From: Epiperipatus broadwayi
Taxonomy: Eukaryota; Onychophora; Udeonychophora; Euonychophora; Peripatidae
NCBI GenBank assembly: GCA_028023455.1
Contig: JAQFVV010000020.1
Location: 6,743,092 to 6,807,091, forward strand
Reading direction: 5' to 3'
Length of the DNA: 64,000 bases
Of the stretch, positions 12,271-23,079 are shown in pieces. Positions within the stretch are counted from its first letter, which is position 1, and each line of letters begins with the position of its first letter. The notes beneath the pieces were generated by a model that saw only the letters and a program-made list of their open reading frames with translations, made no database searches and was not told the DNA's origin. The translations under genes and the position numbers were made by a program.

Positions 12271-12522
12271 TCCTGCAATTTAATACTCAAGAATCTAAAG
12301 ATCCAGGTTCAATTCCTATACTAGCACTGTCAGGTCAACCAGCAACACCTGAAGAAAAGAGGAGCACAATACTTCTCAAAATTTATACACATACTAACCT
12401 GTGTGCTTTTACTAACAGATGAATGTATTTGGAATATTTAAATAAAGTTAAATTTTTCTAAAGACATTAAATAGTCATATTAGATGATGGAAATAGTCCA
12501 ACATATAAATATAATTATACCT
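12271..12522 (+). repeat. Repeat family A copy (sense), right half of the inverted pair
   Basis: It starts TTTAATACTCAAGAATC, has box-B-like GGTTCAATTCC (about 12305-12315), CTGAAGAAAAGAGG, then the AT-rich body ending near AACATATAAATATA. Together with 11960-12270 it can form a long hairpin. Confidence 0.8.
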
Positions 12523-12629
12523 TGTGTTAAAAGAACTTCAGTAGTTAATTATATAGTTTGAAAATAAATAATATTGCTCATTAAATATGGAATAATTGCA
12601 TGGCTTATTGATTTTGAATGAATTATAAA

Positions 12630-12970
12630 AAATAAAGCTTAAAACTCGCATGATCACTATCTTCCATGCTTGCTCATAACTTTTGTTAACGTAGGCAAAA
12701 CTCTCTCCATACAGTAGTGCCACTCTTAGCAAGACAGAGTAATCAGTGGATGCCGGAAGGCTTGTTGCATTAGATCCTAAGATCTAGGTGCAGTGCTCTC
12801 AGATCCAAGGCTCCTCACTGACGAAGGCCATAAGCCAGAAACTAATTTGGGGATATTGGATGAGTAGGCACTAGATAGGGATTTTATGCACAAGCCTTCT
12901 GGCATCCACTGATTACTCTGTCTTGCTAAGAGTGGCACTATTGTATGGAGAGAGTTTTGCCTATGTTAAT
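12630..12970 (+). repeat. Family D hammerhead repeat with an inverted copy of its own tail
   Basis: The plus-strand unit starts at about 12766 (GCATTAGATCCTAAGATC), carries a decayed hammerhead core (12803-12861) and ends near 12970. Immediately upstream, 12630-12763, lies the antisense copy of the unit's 3' half. The arms 12685-12763 and 12891-12970 pair almost perfectly. Such a 5' inversion could come from twin priming or template switching during reverse transcription. Confidence 0.8.
12803..12861 (+). ncRNA. Decayed type I hammerhead ribozyme (family D)
   Basis: The core reads CTGACGA (12818-12824), a stem II hairpin with GGC/GCC, then GAAAC (12838-12842). The cleavage triplet GTC of sister copies is replaced (ATTT), so it should not cleave. 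Stem I survives: CCTCA pairs with the TTGGGG side and ATCCAA pairs with TTGGAT, around an internal loop. Confidence 0.65.
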
Positions 12971-12974
12971 TATA

Positions 12975-14585
12975 AAAATAGTTAGTTCCTAAAAAAGAAA
13001 ACTGCTTGATATTTCATTTTATTTAAATAAAGAATATTTAATATTAAAAAAATATTTAAATTAATATTTAAAAAGTAAAAATATATATTATGTTTTATTG
13101 TCATTATTATATGTTGTTGATATATGCTCTGGGATGAATACTTACTGTGAAATTTAAAGATTAATTAAAATTTCACTCACAATATATATATTATAGCATA
13201 ATTTCACAGATACATATAAGCATGAATTTTTAAATGTAGAAAAAGTATAAATCAACACTTTAAAAAAATTAAGATAAAATATGCATATATTATTATTTTT
13301 TTAAAAAAAAAAAGAATGACTTTATTAAACAAAGATTAATTAATAAAAAATAGTACTACCTTATTTAAACAATGTAACTTTCAGCCAATTTTCTCACTAG
13401 CATTAAATAGAGAAGAGGTATATTTAATTCTTAATCAGAATTATTTTTTTGACATAAAAAAAATGCATTAGCTATTTGGTCTTTTCTGATATGCTCTCTA
13501 ACAGTTTCAAGCTTTTTCTTTTAGAAGAGTTCAAAGAATTTCTAGGGTAAATGGTTTCATGTGAGAGTTATAAAAGTTACTATTATACGATATAAAAAAG
13601 ATAATTAAATGACTTATACAACTATGTAACAGATAATTGATGAATAACACTATAACAGTAGATAAAACGGTTAGTTGTAAAAAGATAAATTTTGATTGTT
13701 ATATTTTAATTAATGTAAACATCTCAAGAAAACCTTTAATAATGATTTAAATTACATTTTGTCATATGACAAATACTTTCGTCAAAACTAAACTCTATAG
13801 TGTTTCATCTGATACTTCGTGTCATTTTTCCCTGGGTAATTGAAATTATTAACAATACAAGATAAGATAAATTATCACTGACATATAAATCGAATACTTA
13901 TGATATTAATGTACATATAAAACTTTTTTACATATTTATAATTAATGTATAGAATTTCACACAAGTTTTCTTTATGTATATATCATCCCTACGACATATT
14001 GCAAAAGTAACTGAAAATAAAGGGAATCATAAAAATTTTGTCAGTCAGCAGGCTGCACAATATTAAAATAATATAGTAATAATAAAATTTAAAATGAATT
14101 TTAAATTATGATATACATAATCTAATAAAAATCTGATGTACATTATAGATGAACATATAATAATTAAATGATATTGTAACCATTAAAAATATTCTGTATA
14201 GTTAATTTTCTTTATACTTACTTTTATTAAATTTTTTATTATCATTACTTCTCTGAGACATTTCAGTCTAGCTTGCCAATCTTCAGATATTAATTTGTAT
14301 TCCTTCTAGCTTCATCGCCCTGTGCAGTTTTTCTGAGTGGTAGAATAATATAGCCTAAAGAGCTAAAGATTTTTAGTTTAATTTTCATATTTGAAAATTA
14401 AAAACAACCCAATTCCATTAGTTTGTCTCTTTTATTTAGGTCATTTTTTTGTAGATGATATATATTTGTTTTTATGAAATACTATGAGTGAAAGAAATGA
14501 CAAAACTACTATCAATGTCAAAAAACAATATTATGTTTTGGTAATGTTGTCAAAAAAAGAAGCAAACCTACATACAAAACAATTA
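12975..14585. other. AT-rich interval, nothing recognised
   Basis: A/T-run-rich sequence without motif-bearing open frames. No member of the repeat families was spotted. Confidence 0.55.
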
Positions 14586-14589
14586 AAAC

Positions 14590-14830
14590 AGGCAAAACTC
14601 CCCATACAGTAGTGCCACTCAGTGCCAATCAGAAGACTTGTGCATAAAATCCCAATCTAGTGCCTACTCATCCATTTTCCCCAGACTAAGCCTTCTGTCA
14701 TCCATTGATTACTCTGGTTGGCACTGAGTGGCACTACTGTATGGAGAGTTTTTCCTAATTTAAGAACAGCTATGTGCTAGCATAAGAAATAGTGATCATG
14801 TGATGTTTAGTGGTTTAATACAAAACAATG
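14590..14830 (+). repeat. Family D copies arranged as a palindrome
   Basis: GGCAAAACTCCCCATACAG at 14591 and its complement near 14740-14757 are the outer arms. Between them lies an antisense piece with GTGCATAAAATCCC. The 3' end of the family continues to about 14820 (CATGTGATGTTTAGTGG). The hammerhead core is absent: only the AGTCTGGGG side of stem I remains, in antisense. Confidence 0.75.
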
Positions 14831-14834
14831 CCAT

Positions 14835-16595
14835 TTGAGATTAGTAAAAAAAAAAAAACCTTTATAACTGTTTTATAACTATGAATAAAATGTCTAAGTT
14901 CTGTTGGGTCTTGATTTTCTAACCCTTATACTATTTGTAGTGCCTGATTTTTTTTTTATCTATTATGGATTCTATGGAGTTTTCTTTATCAATTGTTTAC
15001 AGTATAGAGATTAGATTTCTGTCTCTGATGGATTTTGTGAAGATTAGATTTTCATTCTTTCTTTTAATCTTATGATTATTTATATCAATTTAAATTTATT
15101 TTTAGCCCAAAGAAAATTCTTAACTTTTAATTTTCTAGAATATATCTTTATCATAAAGTTTAAGGCATCATCGTTTTCTTCAATGCAATGCTGTTGTTTC
15201 ATATTGCTCTCAATATAATTAGTCCATTTCATTTTATCTCAAAGTTGGTTTAATATAACCTCTCAATCCTCTTCTATTTTATCCCATGTATATATTTTTC
15301 TATTCTCTACTACTAGCCTAAACTTCCATTTAATTATTTATTTCTATTTGATCCACATGAGAATTGTTTGTCTAACCACTACTATTTATTTATTTCTAGT
15401 CATCAATACTGGATCTGATAAATTCTGGTTCTAAGTAATTCATTCTAAATAATTCATAGCTAATGACTCTTACTTTATATCTCCTGTCAGAAAATCATCA
15501 TCATTATATCATTAAAAGGTTGTAGCAAAAAACAATCCATGTATAAACTATTATCAACTATATGAGTACCAAAGTAATGGAAAAGAATGAGAATCAAAGA
15601 GAGTGTAGAAAAAATTTCAGGAAAAAGTATAGTAAACCTGGAATATCAAAGATAATTCATTACCACAAGGACTAATAACAAATGAGTAAAATGCAAGGAT
15701 GATGTTCTAATCATAGTCTATGAAGTCATAGATTATGAAAAGGAAATACCTTAGATAAACGGATGGCTTATTTCAGAATTAATATTTTTTCTTGTATTAT
15801 TCAAAAAAACTTCTCACAATAAATACATCCCAATTGATATCAACCAATAATAAAAGGGTTAAACTGAACTTAAGCAAATATTATTTTGTACATATAGGGT
15901 GTAGTCCTTGATATAATTTTAGGCTGATTTACTGAACCTTAGACAATATGTGATTAATCGTATAAAAACAAACTGATCTAACAAGAAGAAGAAATTTCTA
16001 AGAAAATCCATAGCTATAAAATGAACAGCTATAAAAAAAATTGAAATTGGCCCATATGAGAGTCATACAATGGAAAACAAATCTTTACTAAAAAATTCAT
16101 AATGAATTAAAACAATATAAATACAATAAACTATCTCTCACATATAAAAGTCCCATAAAAGTAGAGAAATAATAGAAAAAATAAATCTATGTAAATTCTA
16201 AATAAGATCAAGAACAAAAAGATGGCATAATGGCAAGCATTTAAAGCACAATTATAAGGGGAAATGTTTAGGCAAAATGTGGACGTGATGAAGATGGAAG
16301 TAGTTGTATTCTCAAAAAGAAAAAAGATACTACATATTTCAAAAAGAAACCAAAGGACTTTATTAAGTATTAAACTATTGATATCTATATGAATGATTTA
16401 TAAAAATCATTGACTTTTTACAGATGAGGTAAACTACAATGAATGTTTTAAAGCTATCACAGATAGGCTACTTATTTATTAGAAATGTAAAACAAAATGA
16501 TTTTATTAATGTAGAATATGTTATAATACTAAGAGATATAGTGATTTCATTTTTTTTCTAAAAGAGAAAATATGTCAGATAGAAACTATATATGT
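14835..16595. other. AT-rich interval, possibly old coding relic, unassigned
   Basis: The stretch 15480-16420 is purine-rich on the plus strand with many short open segments, reminiscent of an eroded retroelement. I could not identify any domain motif. Confidence 0.4.
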
Positions 16596-16599
16596 TATA

Positions 16600-17720
16600 T
16601 CATCATCATCAACAATATCAGTCCACTGCAGAATGAAGTTCTCTCCAAGTTCAATCTATCTTCTCCAATATTTCACTTCTCTTCTCCACATCACCACTGC
16701 ACACTTTCTTACTTCATTCATCCATCTCACATGTTATATCTTTCTGGGTCTTTTACAATCTCTTGGAATCCAGTTTAAGATTTCAATTGTCCATCTATTA
16801 TCATCTCTTCTATCAATATGTCCAGCCTAACATCACTTCAGTCTTTTAATTTTTTCAATGAGGTCTGTAACCCCTGTTTGTTCTCTTACTCATATATTGC
16901 ATTTTTGATCTCTTCTTGGTACTCCCAATATGCATGTCTCCATACTTCTTTGAATGATCTGAAGTCTCTGTATTGCTCTTCTATTAAGTGTCCAAGTCTT
17001 AGAGCCCATAAATAAGAACTGGTAAAACAAATTTATTAAAAACCTTCCTTTTCAAATACATAGGCATATTTATTTTTAGTACCAAGTTATTTCTACCAAA
17101 AGCACTCCAACCATATTTAATTCTATGATTAATTTCAACCATTATGTTTCCATCTCTATTAATAATCTTTATTTTTATATTTTGAGAAAATCCATTAAAC
17201 ATTACTTTAGTCTTTTTAATATTTACTTTTAGTCCTACTTTCATCTGATAACTCCTGCAACATTTTTTGCAGCTCTAAAGCATTATTTGCAAAAACAACT
17301 ACATCATCTGCAAAATCTAATTGACTTAAATAATCTCCATTTATCTTCACTCATTTAGCTTCCCATTTTAATCCACAAAATACTTCTTGCAGCATTGCTG
17401 TAAAAAGTTCTGGAGATATGGAGTCACCTTGTCTTACACCCTTCTCAATGTTCGACTTTCCTAGCATTATTATGTTATCTCATTGTTGCGGTTGTATTTT
17501 TATAAATATTCTTCAAAATTTGACAATATCCTGGATTTATACCTTGATGATCCAATGCTTTAATCACTGAAGAAATGTTTATAGAATCAATGGCTTTTCG
17601 TAATCTACAAATCTGTAGCATAATGGTAACTCATATTCATTTATCATTTCTATAACTTCTCTCAATTTCTGGATATGATCTACTGAACTAAAACCACTTT
17701 AAATCCAGCTTATTCATGTA
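16600..17720 (-). mobile_element. RTE-clade non-LTR retrotransposon, 3' part
   Basis: A minus-strand 5'-truncated element. Its 3' end, at 16600-16612, is an ATC run on the plus strand (TGATGA repeats in sense), typical of RTE tails. The reading contains the last third of the RT and the C-terminal region. The same C-terminus (GRPHVRW-like block, WRREAKDRRRW, LQWIDNG) is clearer at 48.3 kb. Older relics of the same family are at 32.3, 35.8-36.7 and 63.1 kb. Stops and frame changes show it is inactive. Confidence 0.85.
16999..17700 (-). pseudogene. RTE reverse transcriptase, C-terminal half
   Basis: In the minus direction the reading passes through YRFVDYEK near 17600 (RT motif A, FxDxxKAFD type), then EKGVRQGDSISPELF near 17440 (motif B, RQGDxxSP), and LDFADDVVVFANNA near 17310 (motif C with both catalytic Asp). 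It continues VGLKVNIKKTKVMF (about 17200-17240) and IKYGWSAFGRNNLVLK (about 17075-17125), the block that follows the RT in RTE/Bov-B-type elements. It ends in LPVLIYGL at 16999, where a stop interrupts. Several frameshifts separate the blocks. The antisense open frames at 16572-17015 are shadows of this gene. Confidence 0.88.
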
Positions 17721-17744
17721 TGTCATATACATGTGTATATTTTT

Positions 17745-18712
17745 CCTGTAAGAAAAAAAATCAAATCAAAGGTATAAAAAGCTTAACAGAAAACAATTAT
17801 GTTTTTTAAAGAATTAAATTTTACAAACCAAAATATTTTACTTTTATATTATATATGTTGAAATGAATAATGTCTTATTCATTTCAGTGTCAATCATATG
17901 GTCTTCCACATGTTTGTGAGATGATTGTTAGAGTTGTGAGGATGCTAATAAATATAACATTTAATTTTTTAAAAAAATATTACATATTAATAATAGGTAG
18001 TATGCCAAAATTAAAATCAACTATTAATTATCATATTTAAGATTAGATTGAATAATGAAATGGATAAAAGAATAATTTAGGAGACACTAGTAAATTATAT
18101 TAAACCCTTTCTCTTATCAAAGAATGTACATAAAGTATTGCAAAAGAAATCTTGTTAAAAGAAAAAATAATTAAATTAAAAATATATTAACCCAGTTTTG
18201 AAAAGAGATTCAAAAACAAGAGAAAAAATATTTAGGTGATTTAATAATTAAGTGATTTGCAAGTTCATTCAATTAAACAATTTTTTTATTAATTAAATTT
18301 GTAAAGTGCATAGTCGTTACGTTCTTGTCTTTTAAATAAATCTTGCATTAAGATTTGTAGAGGTCCTTACTGTTGTTTTTCAAGTGCAGGGTCTTAAGGT
18401 TATAGCCTTAAACAATTTTTGGAAACTTTTGTAATTAAAATAAAATCCAGTCATAAAGTTATTAAAAAACAAAGATAATCAAAGCCTGTCAGAAACAAAA
18501 TCAAAGATTCAAAAACAAAAAATTATATATAGTCAATTTAGCTTAAATTAAACATTCTGGATTCTCACTTTGTTCAAGTAACATTGAATCTTCATTATGA
18601 TAAACATACATAAAAGGCGGTTATAATTTTATTATATATTTATTCTGAGGAGAGATAAAAAAAAACATTGATTTTGGTAGTCATTTGGCATGAGAAATAG
18701 CCATCATGTCAA
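17745..18712. other. AT-rich interval, nothing recognised
   Basis: No motif-bearing frame or family repeat was seen. Confidence 0.55.
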
Positions 18713-18713
18713 G

Positions 18714-18812
18714 CATCATTAGCCGAGAGGTCATCACAGATGCCTTGCAAGCAAGTAGTTGGTTGTAGATGGTTGTGGGTTAACCTCCCAGATGATGCTA
18801 TGACATATGAAA
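18714..18812 (+). repeat. Family B tRNA-derived SINE
   Basis: TAGCCGAGAGGTCATC matches box A, GCCTTGCAAGC lies where the anticodon arm would be, and GTGGGTTAACCTCC is a mutated box B. It ends in the family tail GCTATGACATATGAAA. A better kept copy is at 49501-49605. No acceptor stem can be formed, so it is not a tRNA gene. Confidence 0.8.
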
Positions 18813-18814
18813 TA

Positions 18815-19540
18815 GCCATCATAAATCTGGGAAAAGAGCTGACTGTTTTGGCATATCTGAACTACTGGATAAAGGAAAGACCTAATCTTCAACAAAATGC
18901 TCAACAGCTGTTTAAAATATCTGAGTAAGAAAGTGGATGAACAATCTCTCAAGAGTTTATATATTTGATATATGCAACCTATATTAAAATCACTGCTGTA
19001 AAAACAAAAATAACCTGAAGAAACTCCTATAAAGGTAAGTGGCTAGCAGCAATAAATAAACTATAGAGAAAATTCAAATACAAAGTGTTCTTGATCTCAA
19101 ACACAGTTCTAAGTGAAATCTAGTTTGGGTTAACATGAAACTTCAATGAGGAATTCTCATGAATAAATTCTAGTAAAAACTTTCCAAAGATGCTAAAAAA
19201 ATTCTAAAAGAATTCAATAAACATTCCAGAAATTAATCAAGTAATTGTAATTCATTAGCAAAGCAATTAATGGTACAAAATAAGATTTCATATTAGAGTT
19301 AGAGTATTTATAAATACTGTCAAATGGGGGAAGGGCAGGAATAATGTGTCATAAAAGATTTACATTACTTAAAATTAAATATATTGTTATTCATGTTAAT
19401 ATTACATACATGTTATAAAATTCCAAACTCTAGTATTCAGAATGAGTTAGTATTATTATCACAGTAACAAGTAAACAAAAAACTTAAAATATGATTAACA
19501 TATATTAATTCAACAAATATAAAATTGTGCATTTACTATA
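18815..19540. other. AT-rich interval, nothing recognised
   Basis: No motif-bearing frame or family repeat was seen. Confidence 0.5.
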
Positions 19541-19544
19541 TATA

Positions 19545-19738
19545 TGATATATGCGGGATTCGAACTCAGACTTTCACATGACCCACCACTCTCTGTGCCA
19601 TCTCATATTGCTGATCCACCTGATCACACACATGTTGAAAAGATAAATAATCTGATCAGGTGGGTCAGCAATATGAGATGGCACTGAGAGTGGTGGGTCG
19701 TGTGAAAGTCTGAGTTCAAATCCCGCATATATTACATA
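19545..19738. repeat. Palindrome of two family C 3' halves (tail to tail)
   Basis: The left arm (about 19545-19630) begins GCGGGATTCGAACTCAGAC, the complement of box B. The right arm (about 19650-19736) ends GAGTTCAAATCCCGCATAT. About 85 bp on each side are nearly perfectly complementary, with a loop near AAGATAAATAATC. Only the tRNA-like half of family C is present. The hammerhead half is missing in both arms. Confidence 0.85.
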
Positions 19739-20079
19739 CATAAATACAGATTTAAGCCTGTACAATGTATTATATATATGATAGTAACCATTAAGCTATC
19801 AACAATCTTAATCTGTAGTCAAGGCAACCTCCTTTAACCCTAAATGTGATATCACTTTATGACATGTTTATACAAACCCTAAAGATTGCAACTTGACCAA
19901 AGAGTCAATCTTTAATGTCTATATAAACATAGACCATTGATAAAGATGGTATCATCTTTATGGTTAAAGGATGTTGCCTTCACTACAGGTTGAGATTGTT
20001 GATAGTTTAATGATTGATTGTTATCATATAAATTTACAAATCTATTTAGCCTTGAGTAATTGACTTTATTGTCTTTATA

Positions 20080-20430
20080 ATAGACAGGGTATGAGCACAG
20101 ACTATCACATGACCCACCACTCTCCACACTATCTCATAACACTGATACACCTGAACACACATGTCGAAAAGATAAATAATCACAAATATACGTATTTCAT
20201 GCTAAACCAGCAATCATCAGTTGGTCCAGATTACCATCTCTACACATATATGCTACAAGTGCTCAGATATATATTAAAATAGAAAATCCTCTTACTTTAA
20301 TGGACAGGCTTCAATCCACTCCACACTCCAACTCTTCAACCATCCATCCAATTGAAAATCTGATGATGGAATGCTCAAAGGCCACTCTAAGGCCGAGATT
20401 ATTATCACACCCATGTTGACCTAAGGTCAA
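20080..20430 (-). repeat. Family C hammerhead SINE, long copy (minus strand)
   Basis: In sense (minus) direction this copy contains a leader with CCAACTTTT-like and GAGTGG sequence, a hammerhead (about 20165-20240), TTATCTTTTCGACATGTG, a tRNA-like region and degenerate box B near 20085-20100. An inverted copy lies at 22070-22410 and shares the leader as well, so the unit is at least about 330 bp. Confidence 0.8.
20168..20238 (-). ncRNA. Type I hammerhead ribozyme-like core (family C)
   Basis: On the minus strand: CTGATGA (complement of 20214-20220), stem II TGCT/AGCA with loop GGTTT, then GAAA. Stem III is formed by self-complementary AUACGUAU and the cleavage triplet is UUA/AUA-like. Stem I is GUAAUC/GAUUAU plus ACCAA/UUUGU with one mismatch. 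G10.1 is replaced by U, so the core is slightly worn. Confidence 0.75.
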
Positions 20431-20434
20431 TCTG

Positions 20435-21820
20435 ACCCCTCATGTACAGGACATAATCCATTAAATACATATACAAGGGATAGGCAGACATCTCTTTCTC
20501 TAAATATACAATATTATACCTCAGCCTACTACAGCCAGTGAGATATAGGTTTTAGTTGCAAGGCAACTATAAAAGGAAGGGACTTCAGGTGCACTTATAA
20601 GTTTAACTACCACTGCCACATGTAACCATGATAGTCTCAACCATATAGTATACAATGTGTCTACTGTCATTCAGCTTTGACAGTTGTTGTATTACATTAC
20701 CTTCAAATGGATTGTCTATTTATGGCAGATCTCTTTCCTTAATGACAGCAATCAGATTTAGTGGGCATCATCACCTACAGACTCAATTTTGCCATTGGAC
20801 TACATCATCTATTTGTATATATTTTAGTCCATGGTGTTAAATGCTCAATATGATCAAGATAAGATGGAATCTGGACTAATGCATTATTTGAAGGCAAGGT
20901 AATGGCTAAATAATCATGCAGATAAATGAGAGTGTAAATATAAAAAAGTGGTGCCTGATCAAAATAAATTCTTTTATCATGTGGGTTTAATAAATTCTTA
21001 TCTTCATGCAACTATGAAAGCTTTCTCTTCTATACTAATACAGTACTGTATTTTATTTGGTCATATGATTATTCTGGAATAGATTGATGGTTAAAAAGAT
21101 GATGATCAATGATGAAGATAGATATTACCAGTTCAATAAAGAATATGAGCAGCTTGAAGTACCAAACATATTCATGAATGGTCATCAGGGTAAATTTATT
21201 TATATGATTTCCATTAGATGATGTTGGTTTTCTGGCAAATAATAAAAATAGTAAAGTACTTTCATTGCTCAGGAGATTCCAAAAAGTTCAAACTCTGAAA
21301 CTGACAGAATTGGAGCCATGATCTATTATTCTTAGATTTGGGATCTTCTATTCTCTCTCCTCTGCCAAAACTGTACAGAGAACTTCATATTATTGTAAAA
21401 TTAATGTAACTGCATTAGTTATTTGCCTTTAAGTAGTTATCTAGAAATTTTTATTTACAGAATAAAAATTCACATGTTAATTTGATGAATGATGATGAAA
21501 GACAAAAATGTGATTGTAACAAGACACCTCAGTGGGCAAGTATAATCCAAAAAGAATCTGAGATTCTGGTTTATTTGTTATCTTCAATTATTCTTTTAAA
21601 ATTATATTTAAATATTCAAAACTAAGTGTATTATTTTGTGTCTTGGGATTTTGATTATTTGATGAAGTTGGAATCTAACATTTATTGAAAAATAAAACTT
21701 AATTGGAGTTGAAGCATTTTTTTCATCTGGTCTTCATCTCTGAAATTTAAAAATATGAGCCATGAATAACTATAGTTTAAATTGAATATTACTAATTTCA
21801 GTAACATGTAAATAACTTAC
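20435..21820. other. Interval between two inverted family C copies, unassigned
   Basis: It is somewhat less AT-rich than average at 20450-20900. No motif-bearing frame was found. The short open frames 20655-20840 and 20805-21011 overlap on opposite strands and look like chance. Confidence 0.5.
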
Positions 21821-21825
21821 TACTA

Positions 21826-22050
21826 CTTGAATATGTAACATTTAAGAATGTAATCATATCATAGAACATTCTCATTCCAAATATGTTACTCAGAATTATT
21901 TTTGCAGGCAAACCCATAATGAGACATTTGAAAAATTTGCAAATAATTTTACTTTTCATTTATCCATGTCTATTCAATTAGTCTGAGTAATGTATTTGGA
22001 ATGAGAATGTTTTGTGCTATGATTATAATCTTAAATATTGTATATTCAAG
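21826..22050. mobile_element. MITE-like element with 68-bp terminal inverted repeats
   Basis: Arms 21826-21893 and 21983-22050 are complementary with about ten mismatches. Both contain CATTCTCATTCCAAAT and end CTTGAAT. The 89-bp centre is unrelated. No protein is encoded. The superfamily is unknown and I saw no clear target duplication. Confidence 0.75.
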
Positions 22051-22059
22051 AAATAGAAA

Positions 22060-22412
22060 GTTATTGACTTCAGGTCAACATGGGTTTGACAATAATGTTG
22101 GCATCAGCATGGGATTTGGCTTTCCATCATCAGATTTTCAATTATATGGATGGCTGAAAAGTTGGAGGTTGGAGTAGTTTGAAACCTGTCCATTTAAGTA
22201 TGAAGGTTTGCTATCTTAATATAAACTGAGCACTGATATATATATATATGTGGGAGTTGATAATCTGGACCAATTGATGAGTGCTGGTTTAGCATGAAAT
22301 ACGTATATTTGTGATTATTTATCTTTTCTACATGTGTTTGGTCATGTGTATCAGTTGTGTGAGATAGTGTGGATAGATGGTGGGTCTTGAAAGTCTGAAT
22401 TCAAGTCCCTTA
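22060..22412 (+). repeat. Family C hammerhead SINE, long copy (plus strand)
   Basis: Inverted counterpart of 20080-20430. It carries the leader (GGTCAACATGGGTTTGAC), a TA-rich stretch, a hammerhead (22260-22327) with one core mutation, the TTATCTTTT spacer, a tRNA-like part with GTGGATAGATGG, and the box-B-like GAATTCAAGTCC (about 22397-22408). Confidence 0.8.
22260..22327 (+). ncRNA. Hammerhead core with C3-to-U mutation (family C)
   Basis: TTGATGA at 22274-22280 replaces CTGATGA. C3 is catalytically essential, so the copy should be dead. Stem II GTGCT/AGCAT, GAAA, self-complementary stem III ATACGTAT and the two-part stem I (ATAATC/GATTAT and ACCAA/TTTGT) remain. Confidence 0.75.
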
Positions 22413-22639
22413 TATTTATGCTAATGAAATTAGTAATATTTAATTTAAAGTAATATATGAAGTGTTTAGCTGCCTTGATTAACTTGTGAATTAAGATTGC
22501 TGCTAATAATAAGTTTCAGCATTTTTGGATATCAATGTTCGTTTATTTACACTATATATGGTTAGATGTCAGATAAGATTATACTTATGGCTTATATCCA
22601 AGCACTTTATATTTTAAACCACTAACCATCACCATTTCA

Positions 22640-22735
22640 TATGCATTAAATAGGGATTTTATGCATGAATCTTTTTGCATTCATTGATTACTCTGGTTTG
22701 CACTGAATGGCACTACTGTATGGAGAATTTTGCCA
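22640..22735 (+). repeat. Family D 3' fragment
   Basis: It begins ATTAAATAGGGATTTTATGC and ends CTGTATGGAGAATTTTGCC, the downstream half of family D. There is no hammerhead core. Confidence 0.75.
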
Positions 22736-22979
22736 CTTTATATTTTATTTTAAAAATAAATAACTATATAGTTAGTTGCTGGGAATGTCATTTGACATTT
22801 GATCAACAGAAGGATTAAAGTTTTATATCTGTGCTAGAGAAAATCTCTAGTTTAATAAATGATTAGTAATAATCATTACGTGTTTATCAAAAAGTTGATA
22901 ACGTAAAAGTTGGGAGAGTAGTAAATTGACGCTTGAAAATAAAAATGGACAATTTGTTCTACATAAATACTCTTCATGT

Positions 22980-23075
22980 AATAAAGATATATGTGAGAGA
23001 TGATGACCTGATCCAACTGATGAGTGCTGGTTCAGCACGAAATGCATCTTGGGGTTATTTGTCTTTTATTGTATC
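22980..23075 (+). repeat. Family C copy, hammerhead part only
   Basis: A short copy starting at the shared ATATATGTGAGAG and extending through the hammerhead to TTTGTCTTTTATTGTATC. It diverges before the tRNA-like half, so either it is 3'-truncated or it belongs to a subfamily without box B. Confidence 0.75.
23003..23058 (+). ncRNA. Well-formed type I hammerhead ribozyme (family C)
   Basis: All core positions are kept: CUGAUGA at 23017-23023, stem II GUGCU (23024-23028) with AGCAC (23034-23038) and loop GGUUC, then GAAA at 23039-23042. Stem III is the two-pair AU/AU with loop GC. The cleavage triplet is AUC (23046-23048). Stem I pairs UCCAA (23012-23016) with UUGGG (23049-23053) and AUGAC (23003-23007) with GUUAU (23054-23058), with a four-base bulge. 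The closing pair of stem II is the canonical G-C. This is the best-preserved core in the window, and predicted cleavage falls after 23048. Confidence 0.85.
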
Positions 23076-23079
23076 TTTA

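Noticed and set aside
12330-12385. Active hammerhead in repeat A (CTGAAGA ... AAAAC)
   Set aside because: The cleavage position reads GTG or is lost and no stem I forms in any copy. It is at most a relic, so I did not list it as an RNA gene.
16572-17015. Three overlapping plus-strand open frames
   Set aside because: Shadows of the minus-strand RTE gene.
20355-20400. CTGATGATGG as a hammerhead
   Set aside because: No GAAAC box follows at a suitable distance and no stem II can form.
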